Under the pieces are notes generated by a model. It worked only from the letters and a program-made list of their open reading frames with translations. It did not search any database and was not told the DNA's origin. From the NCBI RefSeq assembly GCF_916618955.1, contig NZ_OU745390.1:4890001-4954000 (forward strand): 64,000 nucleotides of DNA, given 5' to 3'. The translations under genes were made by a program, and so were the position numbers. Shown piece after piece: positions 48,940-61,008 of the stretch. Position 1 is the stretch's first letter. Every line of letters starts with the position of its first letter. The stretch comes from Pseudomonas sp. Marseille-Q3773 (lineage in GTDB: Bacteria > Pseudomonadota > Gammaproteobacteria > Pseudomonadales > Pseudomonadaceae).

Positions 48940-49592
48940 ACGACAACAAACCCATCTTGCGCTACAACGCCAACGAGCGCAGCAACCACTGGGTCGTCGC
49001 GATCCTGTTCGTCCTCGCCGGGCTGTCGGGGCTGGCGCTGTTCCATCCGGCGCTGTTCTGGCTCAGCCATTTGTTCGGCGGCGGGCCCTGGACGCGTATC
49101 CTGCACCCGTTCCTGGGCGTGGCCATGTTCGTGTTCTTCCTTGGCCTGGTGCTGCGGTTCTGGCGCGCGAACTTCATCACCGCCAACGACCGCCTGTGGC
49201 TGCGTCGGATCGATCGGGTGATGCTGAACAAGGAGGAGGGCGTACCGCCTATCGGCAAGTACAATGCCGGCCAGAAGCTGCTGTTCTGGACCTTGCTGGT
49301 GTGCATGTTGATCCTGTTGGTCAGCGGCGTGGTGATCTGGCGTGCCTGGTTCAGCCAGTACTTCGACATAAGCGCCATTCGCCTGGCCTCCTTGCTCCAT
49401 GCCCTGGCGGCGTTCGTGCTGATCCTCAGCATCATCGTGCACATCTACGCCGGCATCTGGATCAAGGGCTCGATCGGCGCCATGCTGCATGGCTGGGTCA
49501 GCCGCGCCTGGGCGCGCAAGCACCATGAGTTGTGGTATCGCGAAGTGACCGGCGACAAGACCCCGGGCAGTCATGGACGGAAAGAAGGATGA
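48936..49592 (+). CDS. fdoI: Formate dehydrogenase-O cytochrome b556 subunit
   Basis: Membrane anchor that passes electrons to quinone. 218 aa with four hydrophobic segments (about residues 18-38, 53-73, 112-132, 150-170). Candidate heme-ligand histidines are in [16 protein letters not shown] and [12 protein letters not shown] overlap with fdoH. It ends 4 nt before the likely fdhE start. Confidence 0.95.
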   Translation: MNDNKPILRYNANERSNHWVVAILFVLAGLSGLALFHPALFWLSHLFGGGPWTRILHPFLGVAMFVFFLGLVLRFWRANFITANDRLWLRRIDRVMLNKEEGVPPIGKYNAGQKLLFWTLLVCMLILLVSGVVIWRAWFSQYFDISAIRLASLLHALAAFVLILSIIVHIYAGIWIKGSIGAMLHGWVSRAWARKHHELWYREVTGDKTPGSHGRKEG

Positions 49593-49596
49593 GCGC

Positions 49597-50517
49597 TTGA
49601 GCACGATACTCGAACCCGGGCAAATCGAAGCATCGGCGGTGATGCCGCCGTTTCTGCATCTGCCCCCCGCCAACCTGTTCGAGCTGCGCGCTGCGCGCCT
49701 GGAGCAGCTGGCCGAGGGCAATGCCCTTGGCGATTACCTGAGGCTGGTGGCACGCTTGTGTCGCATTCAGCAGCAGCTTGTGGATAACCCGCCCGGTGGC
49801 ATGCCGGTGGCCGAGGAGCGTCAGCGCCTGTGCATAAGTCATGGTTTGCCGCCCCTGGCGGCGGACAGCCTGGTGCGTGAAGGGCCGTGGCTGGTCTGGT
49901 TAAAGGCCTTGCTCGAACACTTCAACTTGGCCACCAGCGGTCCTTTGGCTGAGGCGCTGCAAGCCCTGCGTGGCAGTGACGACAATCAGTGCAAGGGCTG
50001 GGGTATTGCCTTGCTCGCCGGTCAGTACGATGCAGTGCCTGCGGCGCTGGTGCCGTTCATTGGCGCGGCCTTGCAGGCGGCCTGGTCCAGTTGGTTGCTG
50101 GCGCTGCCCACCCCAGAGCTCAAGCCTGCCGGCAGCCTGGCCCAATGCCCGGCCTGCGGTTCGCCGGCAATGGCCGGGGTGGTGCGCAACCGTGGCAAGC
50201 ACAATGGCCTGCGCTACCTGGCCTGTTCGCTGTGTGCCTGTGAATGGCATGTGGTGCGGGTCAAGTGCGTGTACTGCGAGTCGAGCAAGGACCTGCGCTA
50301 TACCAGCCTCGACGATGACCGTCATGCGCCGGGCAAGGCGCCGCTGCGGGCCGAATGCTGCCCAGGGTGTGACAGCTACCTGAAACAGAACTACCTGGAA
50401 AACGATGCAGCAGCCGAGCCGCTGGCCGATGACCTGGCCAGCCTGGCCCTGGACATTCGCCTGGACGAGGAGGGCTTCCATCGGTTGGCACCGAACCTGA
50501 TGCTCGCGCCCGGGTAG
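49597..50517 (+). CDS. fdhE: Formate dehydrogenase accessory protein FdhE
   Basis: Cytoplasmic iron-binding chaperone-like factor needed for formate dehydrogenase activity. I chose the TTG at 49597 (306 aa, MSTILEPGQIEA) because AAGGA lies upstream with good spacing and this matches the Pseudomonas FdhE N-terminus; an in-frame ATG at 49573 would add eight residues and overlap fdoI. Three CxxC-type rubredoxin-like motifs are visible: CPACGS, CSLCACEW with CVYC, and CCPGCD. Confidence 0.88.
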   Translation: MSTILEPGQIEASAVMPPFLHLPPANLFELRAARLEQLAEGNALGDYLRLVARLCRIQQQLVDNPPGGMPVAEERQRLCISHGLPPLAADSLVREGPWLVWLKALLEHFNLATSGPLAEALQALRGSDDNQCKGWGIALLAGQYDAVPAALVPFIGAALQAAWSSWLLALPTPELKPAGSLAQCPACGSPAMAGVVRNRGKHNGLRYLACSLCACEWHVVRVKCVYCESSKDLRYTSLDDDRHAPGKAPLRAECCPGCDSYLKQNYLENDAAAEPLADDLASLALDIRLDEEGFHRLAPNLMLAPG

Positions 50518-50548
50518 TGGGTGAGTGTCTACACTGTAAGACCGAGTC

Positions 50549-50642
50549 GCCTTCTTCGCGGGTAAACCCGCTCCCACAGGTACCGCGCAAGCCTCAAAAA
50601 CTGCGCGGGCCTTGTGGGAGCGGGTTTACCCGCGAAGAGGCC
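50549..50642. repeat. REP pair (BIME) between fdhE and selA
   Basis: Two inverted copies of the P. putida-type REP: left GCCTTCTTCGCGGGTAAACC continuing to CGCTCCCACAGG (50549-50580), and right CCTTGTGGGAGCGGGTTTAC continuing to CCGCGAAGAGGCC (50610-50642). Each holds the palindrome GCGGGT-AA-ACCCGC. The 29-nt centre carries its own GCGC-rich hairpin. It lies between two co-oriented genes and could lower read-through from fdhE into selA. Confidence 0.93.
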
Positions 50643-50671
50643 AGTACAGACAACGGAATAGTCCAAGGTAG

Positions 50672-54024
<3,353 letters not shown>

Positions 54025-54030
54025 GTTCAA

Positions 54031-54126
54031 GGAAGGCAATCGCGCCCGGTGGCGCGGCCGGGCTTCAAACCCGGTTGGGGACGGCAGCCGTTCCCGGGCA
54101 GGTTCGACTCCCGCTGCCTTCCGCCA
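54031..54126 (+). tRNA. selC: tRNA-Sec (TCA)
   Basis: 96 nt including CCA. The extended acceptor stem GGAAGGCA pairs with TGCCTTCC, with discriminator G before CCA. The anticodon loop GGGCTTCAAACCC carries TCA, and a long variable arm follows. It is most likely transcribed with selAB. The tail after CCA is TTTTCC, and the convergent ansA gene ends 8 nt further on. Confidence 0.95.
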
Positions 54127-54133
54127 TTTTCCT

Positions 54134-55126
54134 TCAGGGCCAAGCCCGTTCCCCGCACAGATCCAGAGCGAACCACCGCTCTGCTGTATCGACGTCCAGG
54201 CCAGCCCCCAGCAGCGCAAGCATCTTGCCCAGCGCAGCCTCGCGGGTCATGCCGCCACCGCTGACCAGCCCGGCCCCGCGCAAGCGGTTCCCGGCCGCAT
54301 AGGTATCGAACACCACCGAACCTTCCGGGCATTGGCTGATCGCAGCCAGCAACACGCCGCGCTGGCGCGCCGCGCTCAGCACATCGAGCAGTGCCTGGTC
54401 GTCCGACGGCCCGGTACCGCTGCCATAGCACTCCAGCAGCAACCCTTGCACGCCACTGCTCAGCACGGCTTGCAGATGGCTGGCCTGCAGGCCTGGGAAT
54501 ACCGGCATTACTGCCAGGTTGACCGCCTGGCGCGGGTGCCGGTAGCCCAGTTCGGCGGGAAGCGCCGCCGCCCGCTCGCCGTCGCGATGGCGCGGCAGCG
54601 CGGCGAAGGCGTCGAAGGCCTCGCTGCGCAGCTTCGATGCCCGGCAGCCATGCAACAACTGGCCGTGGAAGTACAACTGCACGCCATCCTGCAGGCCATG
54701 TTCGAACTGGCGCAGCGCGCCGCACAAGTTGTCCCATGCATCGCTGCCGGGCGCACCTGCCGGCAGCATCGAGCCGGTCAGCAGCACCGGCACCGGCAGG
54801 CCGAGCAACAGGAACGACAACGCGGCAGCGCTATAAGCCAGGCTGTCGGTGCCGTGTAGTACCAGCACACCGTCATGGCCAGCGTCCACGGCGGCGACGA
54901 TGGCATCGCGCATTGCCAGCCAGTTGTGCTGTTGCATGTTGGCGCTGTCGAGCAGCGGGTTCATTTCCTGCAGGGCCCAATGCACCTTCGGCGCATCGGC
55001 CATCGAAGCGAAATGTTCGCGCATCCGCGCCTCGAAACCACCTGCCGGCGCCAGGCCTTCGGGGGTTTCGAGCATGCCGATGGTGCCCCCGGTGTAGAGG
55101 ACGAGGAGATTGTTTACTGCACGCAT
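54134..55126 (-). CDS. ansA: L-asparaginase, type I-like
   Basis: Predicted to hydrolyse asparagine to aspartate and ammonia in the cytoplasm. 330 aa from ATG 55126 (MRAVNNLLVLYTGGTIGM); an in-frame ATG at 55135 would add three residues. Catalytic threonine motifs are YTGGTIGM near the N-terminus and LHGTDSLAY (about residues 90-98). There is no signal peptide. It is convergent with tRNA-Sec with an 8-nt gap and no visible terminator on either strand. Confidence 0.93.
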   Translation of the reverse strand: MRAVNNLLVLYTGGTIGMLETPEGLAPAGGFEARMREHFASMADAPKVHWALQEMNPLLDSANMQQHNWLAMRDAIVAAVDAGHDGVLVLHGTDSLAYSAAALSFLLLGLPVPVLLTGSMLPAGAPGSDAWDNLCGALRQFEHGLQDGVQLYFHGQLLHGCRASKLRSEAFDAFAALPRHRDGERAAALPAELGYRHPRQAVNLAVMPVFPGLQASHLQAVLSSGVQGLLLECYGSGTGPSDDQALLDVLSAARQRGVLLAAISQCPEGSVVFDTYAAGNRLRGAGLVSGGGMTREAALGKMLALLGAGLDVDTAERWFALDLCGERAWP

Positions 55127-55151
55127 GGAAAGCATCCGTAGCGATGAGCGG

Positions 55152-55184
55152 AAAAAGAAAAGCCGCCCGCAGATGGGGCGGCTT
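55152..55184 (-). terminator. Terminator of the AGCS symporter gene
   Basis: On the minus strand: AAGCCGCCC, loop, GGGCGGCTT followed by TTCTTTTTC. It separates the symporter gene from ansA. Confidence 0.85.
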
Positions 55185-55198
55185 GGCAGGCCAGAATA

Positions 55199-56641
55199 TC
55201 AGCGCTGGGTTTGCGCTTGGGCAACTGCCTTGTCTGTGGCGGTTTCCACCTGCGGATTGGCAGGCCAGGCGTTGCGGTCCAGGTCGAGGTCGGCGAACTT
55301 GGCCGAATCGAACACTGGCTGGTCGACACCTGCCTTGCGCTGCTCGTCGTAGTCGCGCATGACGCGCAGGCCGACCTTGAACAGCAGGGCCAGGGCAATC
55401 AGGTTGACGAACGCCAGGCAGGTCATGGTGATGTCGGCGAAGGCGAACACGGTCGACAGGTCCTGCAGCGAACCCCATACCACCAGCGCCAGCACCAGGC
55501 CGCGGAACACCATCAGCACTACACGGTTGCGGCTGAGGAACTGCAGGCTGTTCTCGCCCAGGTAGTAGTTGTAGAGGATGCAGGTGAAGACGAACAGCGA
55601 CAGCGCAACGCTGACGAACACGCGGCCCCAGTCACCGACCACGGCGGCCAGCGAGTTCTGGGTCAGGACGATACCGTCACCTTCGAAGCCCGGGGTGTAG
55701 AAGCCCGACAGCAGGATCAGCAGGGCGGTGCAGGTGCAGATCACGAAGGTGTCGAGGAACACGCTGAAAGCCTGGACCACGCCTTGGGCGCCCGGGTGTT
55801 TAACGGCGGCTACGGCGGCGACGTTCGGCGCACTGCCCAGGCCTGCTTCGTTGGCGAACACGCCACGTTTCACACCCATGACGATGGCGCTGCCGAGCAG
55901 GCCGGCAAACGCCGGGTCGAGGCCGAAGGCGCTCTTGAAGATGGTTTCCAGCATGGCTGGCACGTGCTCGATCTGGGTACCGATCACGTACAGGGTCACG
56001 CCGATGTAGGCCAGGGTCTTGATCGGTACCAGCAAGTCCGACACTGCGGCAATGCGCTTGATGCCGCCGATGAAGGTGATGGCCAGCAGCACGGCGAGGA
56101 CGATGCCGGTGTGCTTGGGGTCGAAGGCGAAGGCGTTCTGCAGCGAGTGGGTCACGGTGTACGACTGCAGGCCGATGAAGGCGAAGCCGTAGGTGACCAG
56201 CAGCAGGATCGAGAACACGATGGCCATGCTTTTCAGCTTCAGGCCGTGCTGGATGTAGTAGGCCGGGCCGCCACGGTACAGGCCGTCGCCGTCGGCGCGC
56301 TTGTAGACCTGGGCGAGGGTACATTCGAAGAAGCTGCTGGACATGCCTACCAGTGCGGTAACCCACATCCAGAACACGGCGCCTGGGCCGCCGAGGGTCA
56401 CGGCAATACCGACACCGGCGATGTTACCGGCGCCAACACGGCCGGCCAGGCTCAGCATCAGGGCCTGGAACGAGCTCAGTTGGCCTGCCTGGCCACGCAG
56501 CGATTCTTTGAACACACTGAACATGTGAGCGAAGTGGCGGAACTGGACGAACCGGGAACGGATGGTGAAGTAGCTACCCAGTCCCACGATCAGCACGATG
56601 AGCAGTTTCCCCGAGAGGAAATCGTTGAGTACTTCGAGCAT
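55199..56641 (-). CDS. Alanine/glycine:cation symporter family protein (AGCS)
   Basis: Inner-membrane sodium- or proton-coupled uptake of small neutral amino acids. 480 aa with about ten or eleven hydrophobic segments. The family region GAGNIAGVGIAVTLGGPGAVFWMW lies near residues 70-93 (quoted here in parts: GAGNIAGVG, then GGPGAVFWMW), and GVFANEAGLGS near residue 262. It is divergent from an XRE-type regulator, which may control it. Exact substrate is not shown by the sequence. Confidence 0.92.
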   Translation of the reverse strand: MLEVLNDFLSGKLLIVLIVGLGSYFTIRSRFVQFRHFAHMFSVFKESLRGQAGQLSSFQALMLSLAGRVGAGNIAGVGIAVTLGGPGAVFWMWVTALVGMSSSFFECTLAQVYKRADGDGLYRGGPAYYIQHGLKLKSMAIVFSILLLVTYGFAFIGLQSYTVTHSLQNAFAFDPKHTGIVLAVLLAITFIGGIKRIAAVSDLLVPIKTLAYIGVTLYVIGTQIEHVPAMLETIFKSAFGLDPAFAGLLGSAIVMGVKRGVFANEAGLGSAPNVAAVAAVKHPGAQGVVQAFSVFLDTFVICTCTALLILLSGFYTPGFEGDGIVLTQNSLAAVVGDWGRVFVSVALSLFVFTCILYNYYLGENSLQFLSRNRVVLMVFRGLVLALVVWGSLQDLSTVFAFADITMTCLAFVNLIALALLFKVGLRVMRDYDEQRKAGVDQPVFDSAKFADLDLDRNAWPANPQVETATDKAVAQAQTQR

Positions 56642-56756
56642 TGGTAAATGACCTCGATTCTTATTGTTCGTGTGGAAAGACCAGCGGACGGCAGGCGCAC
56701 CGCTATTCGTTGGCGCGCATGGTTGGCCATGACAAGAGCAGTTACAATTTCGCGGG

Positions 56757-56775
56757 TTGCTCCAAATTGGTGCGA
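56757..56775. promoter_or_regulatory. Imperfect inverted repeat, candidate operator of the XRE regulator
   Basis: TTGCTCCAA, one base, TTGGTGCGA: 7 of 9 positions are complementary. It lies in the 179-nt divergent region between the AGCS gene and the regulator, 45 nt before the regulator ATG. No binding evidence. Confidence 0.35.
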
Positions 56776-56820
56776 CTTGATGCTACACTGGCGTCATTCG
56801 CGTCACCTGGGTTCCGTGTC

Positions 56821-57630
56821 ATGAGCGATAATTTCGCTACCAACCTCAAGTTTGCCTGCAGTCATTACCGCTCTATCTCCGAAGTTTGCCGCCAGCTCTC
56901 GATCAATCGCGCCCAGTTCAACAAGTACCTGAGCGGGCAGAGCCGTCCGACGGCTTTCAACCTCAAGCGCATCGGCGATTTCTTCGGCGTCGAAGAATAC
57001 GAACTGAATTTGCCACCCGAGCAGTTCAGCCAGCTGATCGGTGCCCGCGTACCCGCTTTGGTCGAGCAGGCTGGCGATCCGATCAGCGAGCTGTTTCGCC
57101 CGTTGCATGAGCACGCCGGCAACCTGTCGCGTTATTGCGGCTATTACCTGGAATATTCCAACTGCATGTCGGTGCCGGGCACTGTCCTGGTGTCGCTGGT
57201 GCACCTGTGGGAGGAGCGGGGGCGTTTCCTGTTCGAGCGCGAGGAACGCCAGGAACGCTCCAGCACCATCGACCACCACGCCGAGGTGCGTTGCCGTTAC
57301 CTGGGCGCGGCGTTCCAGCTACAGGACCGGATGTTCCTGGTCGACTACGAGTCGCTGACCTTCAACGAGATGAGCCAGACCATCCTCATCCCCAGTTTCA
57401 AAAGCCGCATCACCCGCCTCAACGGCCTCAAGGCTGGCGTATCCAGCGGTGACCGGCGCAACCCGGCCTGCACCCGGGTGGTGTGGGAATACCTCGGTGA
57501 GCAGATCAATCGCGCCAGCATCTTTCGCCAGGTGAAACTGTACCAGCCGGATGATCAGCGAATAGATGACGATATACGTGAGCGGTTGAGTGAGCGGCCG
57601 TTGCGTAACAGCCTGTTCGAGATTGAATAG
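56821..57630 (+). CDS. XRE/Cro-type transcriptional regulator
   Basis: 269 aa from ATG 56821 (MSDNFATNLKFACSHYRS); the frame is open upstream to 56641, but the HTH would then sit unusually far inside. The N-terminal helix-turn-helix spans about residues 8-60 (SEVCRQLSINRAQFNKYLSG, then RPTAFNLKRIGDFFG). The remaining 200 residues form a ligand- or partner-binding region that I cannot assign. It is divergent from the AGCS symporter, which suggests, without proof, control of amino acid uptake. Confidence 0.85.
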   Translation: MSDNFATNLKFACSHYRSISEVCRQLSINRAQFNKYLSGQSRPTAFNLKRIGDFFGVEEYELNLPPEQFSQLIGARVPALVEQAGDPISELFRPLHEHAGNLSRYCGYYLEYSNCMSVPGTVLVSLVHLWEERGRFLFEREERQERSSTIDHHAEVRCRYLGAAFQLQDRMFLVDYESLTFNEMSQTILIPSFKSRITRLNGLKAGVSSGDRRNPACTRVVWEYLGEQINRASIFRQVKLYQPDDQRIDDDIRERLSERPLRNSLFEIE

Positions 57631-57667
57631 AGCTGTTTGCTGTATCAGTTTCGTACTTAAGCAAAGG

Positions 57668-58186
57668 TCAAAAGCTACGCAGCCATTCTCCCAATGGCTG
57701 TCCTTCACCAAGCAGCAACCTGATCGCCATTAGACAGCACACGGTGACCAGTAGCGGTTTGACCAGCCTCAGTGTGAAGGCTGTGAAGGACATTCGTTGC
57801 TTGCGATCGCTGTCGCCAGGCTTCGGGCCGAACGCGAAGTAGCTAGCCACCGCAAGCAGCTAAACCGGCACGGTAGATTCGAGGAGCTCTCGGTCGAGCA
57901 TGCTGACTGACAGGGCGCCTGCCACGCCACCGGCAAATGACAGTACGGCCGCACGCCAGTCTGTTCGCCAGTGGATCATTTGCTTGCGGGCGAACGCCCA
58001 GACGGCTGAGGCACTGGCGGAAGACGCCTGAAACTTGTTAGTGGCCATCGCCGCCAGCGGATCAACGCCTGCAATGAACAGTGCCGGTAACGTGAGTAGG
58101 CCCCCGCCGCCTGCTATTGCATCGAAAAAAACGGCGATCAAGGCGACCATTGCGAGCAGAAGAAACGTCGAGATTTCAATCTCCAT
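57668..58186 (-). pseudogene. Degenerate TSUP (TauE/SafE) transporter
   Basis: The N-terminal part from ATG 58186 (MEIEISTFLLLAMVALIAVF) has the family motif FDAIAGGGGLLTLPALF and NKFQASSASASAVWAFARK. The frame meets a TAG at 57860-57862, exactly where intact homologues carry a hydrophobic codon (VPV-stop-LLAVASYFAFGPK), then continues in the same frame. After SFTAFTLR it jumps directly to VKPLLVTVCCLMAIRLLLGE, the C-terminal end of the family, so about 100 residues seem to be missing. Nonsense mutation plus in-frame deletion mean it is inactive. The comparison is from memory of the family. Confidence 0.8.
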
Positions 58187-58202
58187 TCGTATGACTCCAG
58201 AT

Positions 58203-58554
58203 TTAGCCACGAACAACCAAAGGATCTTGTTGGATGACCAGCGACTGGGCGTCAGGCGAATAGCCAAACAGCCGCACTAATAGGCGTCGGTTATCCTTGA
58301 TGGTTTCGCGGGTATGTAGAGTCTGGCTGTTATTGATTAATATTGCTGAATCGGAGTGCAACGGGAAAGCGTAAGATTTCGCTTTCCAACAGCCGAAGCA
58401 GTGAGCGAAACGCTTGCCGCGTCGACGGGCTGGCCCCATCTTTCGGAGAGTGGCGGTAACTGCTGAAGCGCAAAGTGAATTCACTTTTCGGGTCAAACTG
58501 CAATATGGATTTTTCGGCCATTTTTTGACTTTCGTCCTTGATGAAACGTATGTG
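58203..58554 (-). pseudogene. Frameshifted 3' remnant of a TauD-like Fe(II)/2-oxoglutarate dioxygenase
   Basis: Two frames join into one family-like C-terminus. The first (58554 down to about 58345) reads FDPKSEFTLRFSSYRHSPKD and then RSLLRLLESEILRFP. The second (about 58365 to 58203) reads FPLHSDSAILINNSQTLHTR and then DNRRLLVRLFGYS. INNxxTLHTRE resembles the region of the second iron-ligand His, and NRRLLVRLFGY that of the 2-oxoglutarate-binding Arg. The frameshift lies near 58360. No N-terminal part is found upstream, where the epimerase gene starts in the opposite direction. Confidence 0.55.
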
Positions 58555-58641
58555 CTGGAGCCCCCAGGGTTGGACTTCCCAGGCGGGAAACCGCAAAATG
58601 ACCCCTTTCCCTTGATCAACCTCTCCGGATCTGCTGACTCT

Positions 58642-59526
58642 ATGCGTATGCGCCTAATGCTGTTGGGTGGTGGCAATGCCCTCGGGCAAGCGCTGATTCG
58701 TCTTGGGGCCGAGGAGGACATCGCTTTCCTGGCGCCGCGCCCGCCCGAGAACGGCTGGACCCCCGCCAGCCTTACCCAGTTGCTCGATGACCACCGCCCC
58801 GATGCCTTGGTCAACCTGGCCTACTACTTCGACTGGTTCCAGGCCGAGACAGTCAGCGAGCAGCGCCTGGCCCTGCAGGAGCGGGCGGTAGAGCGCCTGG
58901 CGGAGCTGTGCCAGCATCACCAGATCACCCTGGTGCAGCCTTCCAGCTACCGGGTGTTCGATGGTTCGCGGGCCACGGCCTACAGCGAAAAGGACGAACC
59001 GGTGCCGCTGGGGCTGCGCGGCCAGGCGTTGTGGCGCATCGAGCAGAGCGTGCGTGCGGCATGCCCGCAACATGTGCTGCTGCGCTTTGGCTGGTTGCTC
59101 GACGAAAGCATCGACGGCGCGCTGGGCCGCTTTCTGACCCGTGCCGAACAACCGCAGGAACTGTTGCTGGCCGATGACCGGCGTGGCAACCCGACCCCGG
59201 TCGACGATGCCGCCCGGGTCATCCTGTCGGTGCTCAAGCAGCTGGATTGCAGTGCGCCGCTGTGGGGCACCTATCATTACGCCGGCAACGAGGCGACCAC
59301 GCCGCTGGCGCTCGGCCAGGCGATCCTCGCCGAGGCCGGCCATTATCGCCAGCTGGCCGTGCAGGTCCCGACACCGCAGGCGCATGCCGCGCGGCCGGAT
59401 GCCAGCGAAGAGCCGCAGCATGCAGTGCTGGCCTGCAAGAAAATCCTTCATACCTTCGGCATCAAGCCGCGCGCCTGGCGCGCTGGCTTGCCGCCCCTAC
59501 TGGACCGGTTCTACCGCCATGGCTGA
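58642..59526 (+). CDS. NAD(P)-dependent RmlD-like sugar-nucleotide reductase/epimerase
   Basis: 294 aa from ATG 58642 (MRMRLMLLGGGNALGQAL); a second ATG at 58648 is also possible and no strong SD decides. The N-terminus has a Rossmann-type GGGNALGQ. The central part PSSYRVFDGSRATAYSEKDE matches the dTDP-4-dehydrorhamnose reductase (RmlD) family, with an atypical active site compared with the YxxxK of classical members. It overlaps the next epimerase gene by 8 nt, so the two are coupled. Substrate is unknown. Confidence 0.85.
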   Translation: MRMRLMLLGGGNALGQALIRLGAEEDIAFLAPRPPENGWTPASLTQLLDDHRPDALVNLAYYFDWFQAETVSEQRLALQERAVERLAELCQHHQITLVQPSSYRVFDGSRATAYSEKDEPVPLGLRGQALWRIEQSVRAACPQHVLLRFGWLLDESIDGALGRFLTRAEQPQELLLADDRRGNPTPVDDAARVILSVLKQLDCSAPLWGTYHYAGNEATTPLALGQAILAEAGHYRQLAVQVPTPQAHAARPDASEEPQHAVLACKKILHTFGIKPRAWRAGLPPLLDRFYRHG

Positions 59527-60451
59527 CGCCCCCATCCTGATCACCGGCGGTGCCGGCTTCATTGGCTCCCACCTGTGCGATGCGTTGTTGGACAAAGGCT
59601 ACGCCGTACGCATTCTCGACGACTTCTCCACCGGCCGGCGCCACAACCTGCAGGTTGATCACCCACGCCTGCAACTGATCGAGGGCGATGTCGCCGATGC
59701 CGGGCTGGTTACGCAGGCGGCGGCCGGCTGCAGTGCCGTGGTGCACCTGGCGGCGGTGGCCTCGGTGCAGGCCTCGGTCGAGGACCCGGTGCGCACCCAC
59801 CAGAGCAATTTCATCGGTACCCTGAACGTCTGCGAAGCCATGCGCGTGCACGGCCTGCGCCGAGTGTTGTTCGCCTCCAGCGCGGCGGTGTATGGCAACA
59901 ATGGCGAAGGCGAATCGATTGCCGAAGACACCCCCAAGGCGCCGCTGACCCCCTATGCCGTGGACAAGCTGGCCAGTGAACAGTACCTGGACTTCTACCG
60001 TCGCCAGCATGGCCTGGAGCCGGTGGTGTTCCGTTTCTTCAATATCTTCGGGCCGCGTCAGGACCCGTCCTCGCCTTACTCCGGAGTGATCAGTATCTTC
60101 TCCGAGCGCGCGGTGCAGGGCTTGCCGATAACGGTATTTGGCGACGGCGAGCAGACGCGGGACTTCCTCTACGTGGGCGATCTGGTCCAGGTGATGGTGC
60201 AGGCGCTGGAGCAGCCGCAGGTCGAGGAGGGGGCGGTGAACATCGGCCTCAACCAGGCCACCTCGCTGAACCAGTTGCTCGCAGCGCTGAAGACGGTGGT
60301 CGGTAGCTTGCCGCCGATCAGCTACGCGGCTGCGCGTTCGGGTGACATTCGCCATTCGCGAGCGGATAACCAGCGTTTGCTGGCGCGGTTCGATTTCCCG
60401 CAGGCGACGCCGATCGTCGAGGGCTTGGCGCGGCTTCTGGGTAAGGGCTGA
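59519..60451 (+). CDS. NAD-dependent epimerase/dehydratase (GalE/WbpP-like)
   Basis: 310 aa from ATG 59519, overlapping the preceding gene by 8 nt. The NAD-binding motif GGAGFIGSH lies at residues 10-18. Catalytic Ser/Tyr/Lys are in SSAAVYG and YAVDK (PLTPYAVDKLASEQY). It resembles UDP-hexose 4-epimerases and likely modifies a nucleotide sugar for surface polysaccharide. In P. aeruginosa a similar epimerase neighbours oprG. Confidence 0.92.
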   Translation: MADAPILITGGAGFIGSHLCDALLDKGYAVRILDDFSTGRRHNLQVDHPRLQLIEGDVADAGLVTQAAAGCSAVVHLAAVASVQASVEDPVRTHQSNFIGTLNVCEAMRVHGLRRVLFASSAAVYGNNGEGESIAEDTPKAPLTPYAVDKLASEQYLDFYRRQHGLEPVVFRFFNIFGPRQDPSSPYSGVISIFSERAVQGLPITVFGDGEQTRDFLYVGDLVQVMVQALEQPQVEEGAVNIGLNQATSLNQLLAALKTVVGSLPPISYAAARSGDIRHSRADNQRLLARFDFPQATPIVEGLARLLGKG

Positions 60452-60459
60452 ATATTCAC

Positions 60460-60476
60460 GGGGCGCACAGCGCCCC
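60460..60476. terminator. Hairpin between convergent epimerase and HxlR genes
   Basis: GGGGCGC-ACA-GCGCCCC, perfect 7-bp stem. No T-run on either strand; could serve both genes weakly. The hairpin resembles the distal part of the repeat at 38926-38942. Confidence 0.5.
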
Positions 60477-60482
60477 CGATCA

Positions 60483-60926
60483 TCACTGATGCTGCACCAC
60501 TTTGCGCTGGTAATCCTCGGCCGCCAGCACTCGCCCACCGCGGCTTCTTACCTGCAATATCTCCAGCGCCTGCCCGGTAACACTCTCCACCAACGCCGAA
60601 CGCGTCTCCCCGGGTTCGAACAGAAATCGCTCGCCCCATTGCCTCAAGCCAACCACCACCGGAAACACCGATCGCCCTTTCTCGGTCAGCACGTACTCCT
60701 TGTAGGCACTGCCATCCGATGCCGGTTGCAGCGTCAGTAGCCCGCTCTCCACCAGCAACTTCAGGCGTGAAGCAAGGATGTTCTTCGCCAGCCCCAGGTT
60801 CTTCTGAAATTCGCTGAAGCGTCGCAGGCCGTCGAAGGCATCACGCAGAATCATCAGCGCCCAGCGGTCGCCTAGCACCTCCAGTGCCCGTGCCACGGGG
60901 CACTGCGCGTTGTTTTCATCGAGCAT
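60483..60926 (-). CDS. HxlR-family transcriptional regulator
   Basis: 147 aa from ATG 60926 (MLDENNAQCPVARALEVLGD). It is a winged-helix HxlR/DUF24 protein with the family signature CPVARALEVLGDRWALMILR, including Cys9 at the usual redox-sensing position, and LTEKGRSVFPVV in the wing region. It is divergent from an MFS exporter gene with a 103-nt shared control region, so it is the likely regulator of that exporter. The inducer is unknown; HxlR proteins often sense electrophiles. Confidence 0.93.
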   Translation of the reverse strand: MLDENNAQCPVARALEVLGDRWALMILRDAFDGLRRFSEFQKNLGLAKNILASRLKLLVESGLLTLQPASDGSAYKEYVLTEKGRSVFPVVVGLRQWGERFLFEPGETRSALVESVTGQALEILQVRSRGGRVLAAEDYQRKVVQHQ

Positions 60927-60993
60927 TACGGCAAACCTGTCTTGATCATCTGGTTGCAGATTAAAACCACATTTGTTAAATATCCAGCATGTA

Positions 60994-61008
60994 GTTTCAA
61001 TTCGAAAC
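60994..61008. promoter_or_regulatory. Inverted repeat in the HxlR-MFS divergent region, candidate operator
   Basis: GTTTC-AATTC-GAAAC, perfect 5-bp arms, located 22 nt before the MFS start and 68 nt from the HxlR start. A typical place and size for an HxlR dimer site. Confidence 0.5.
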
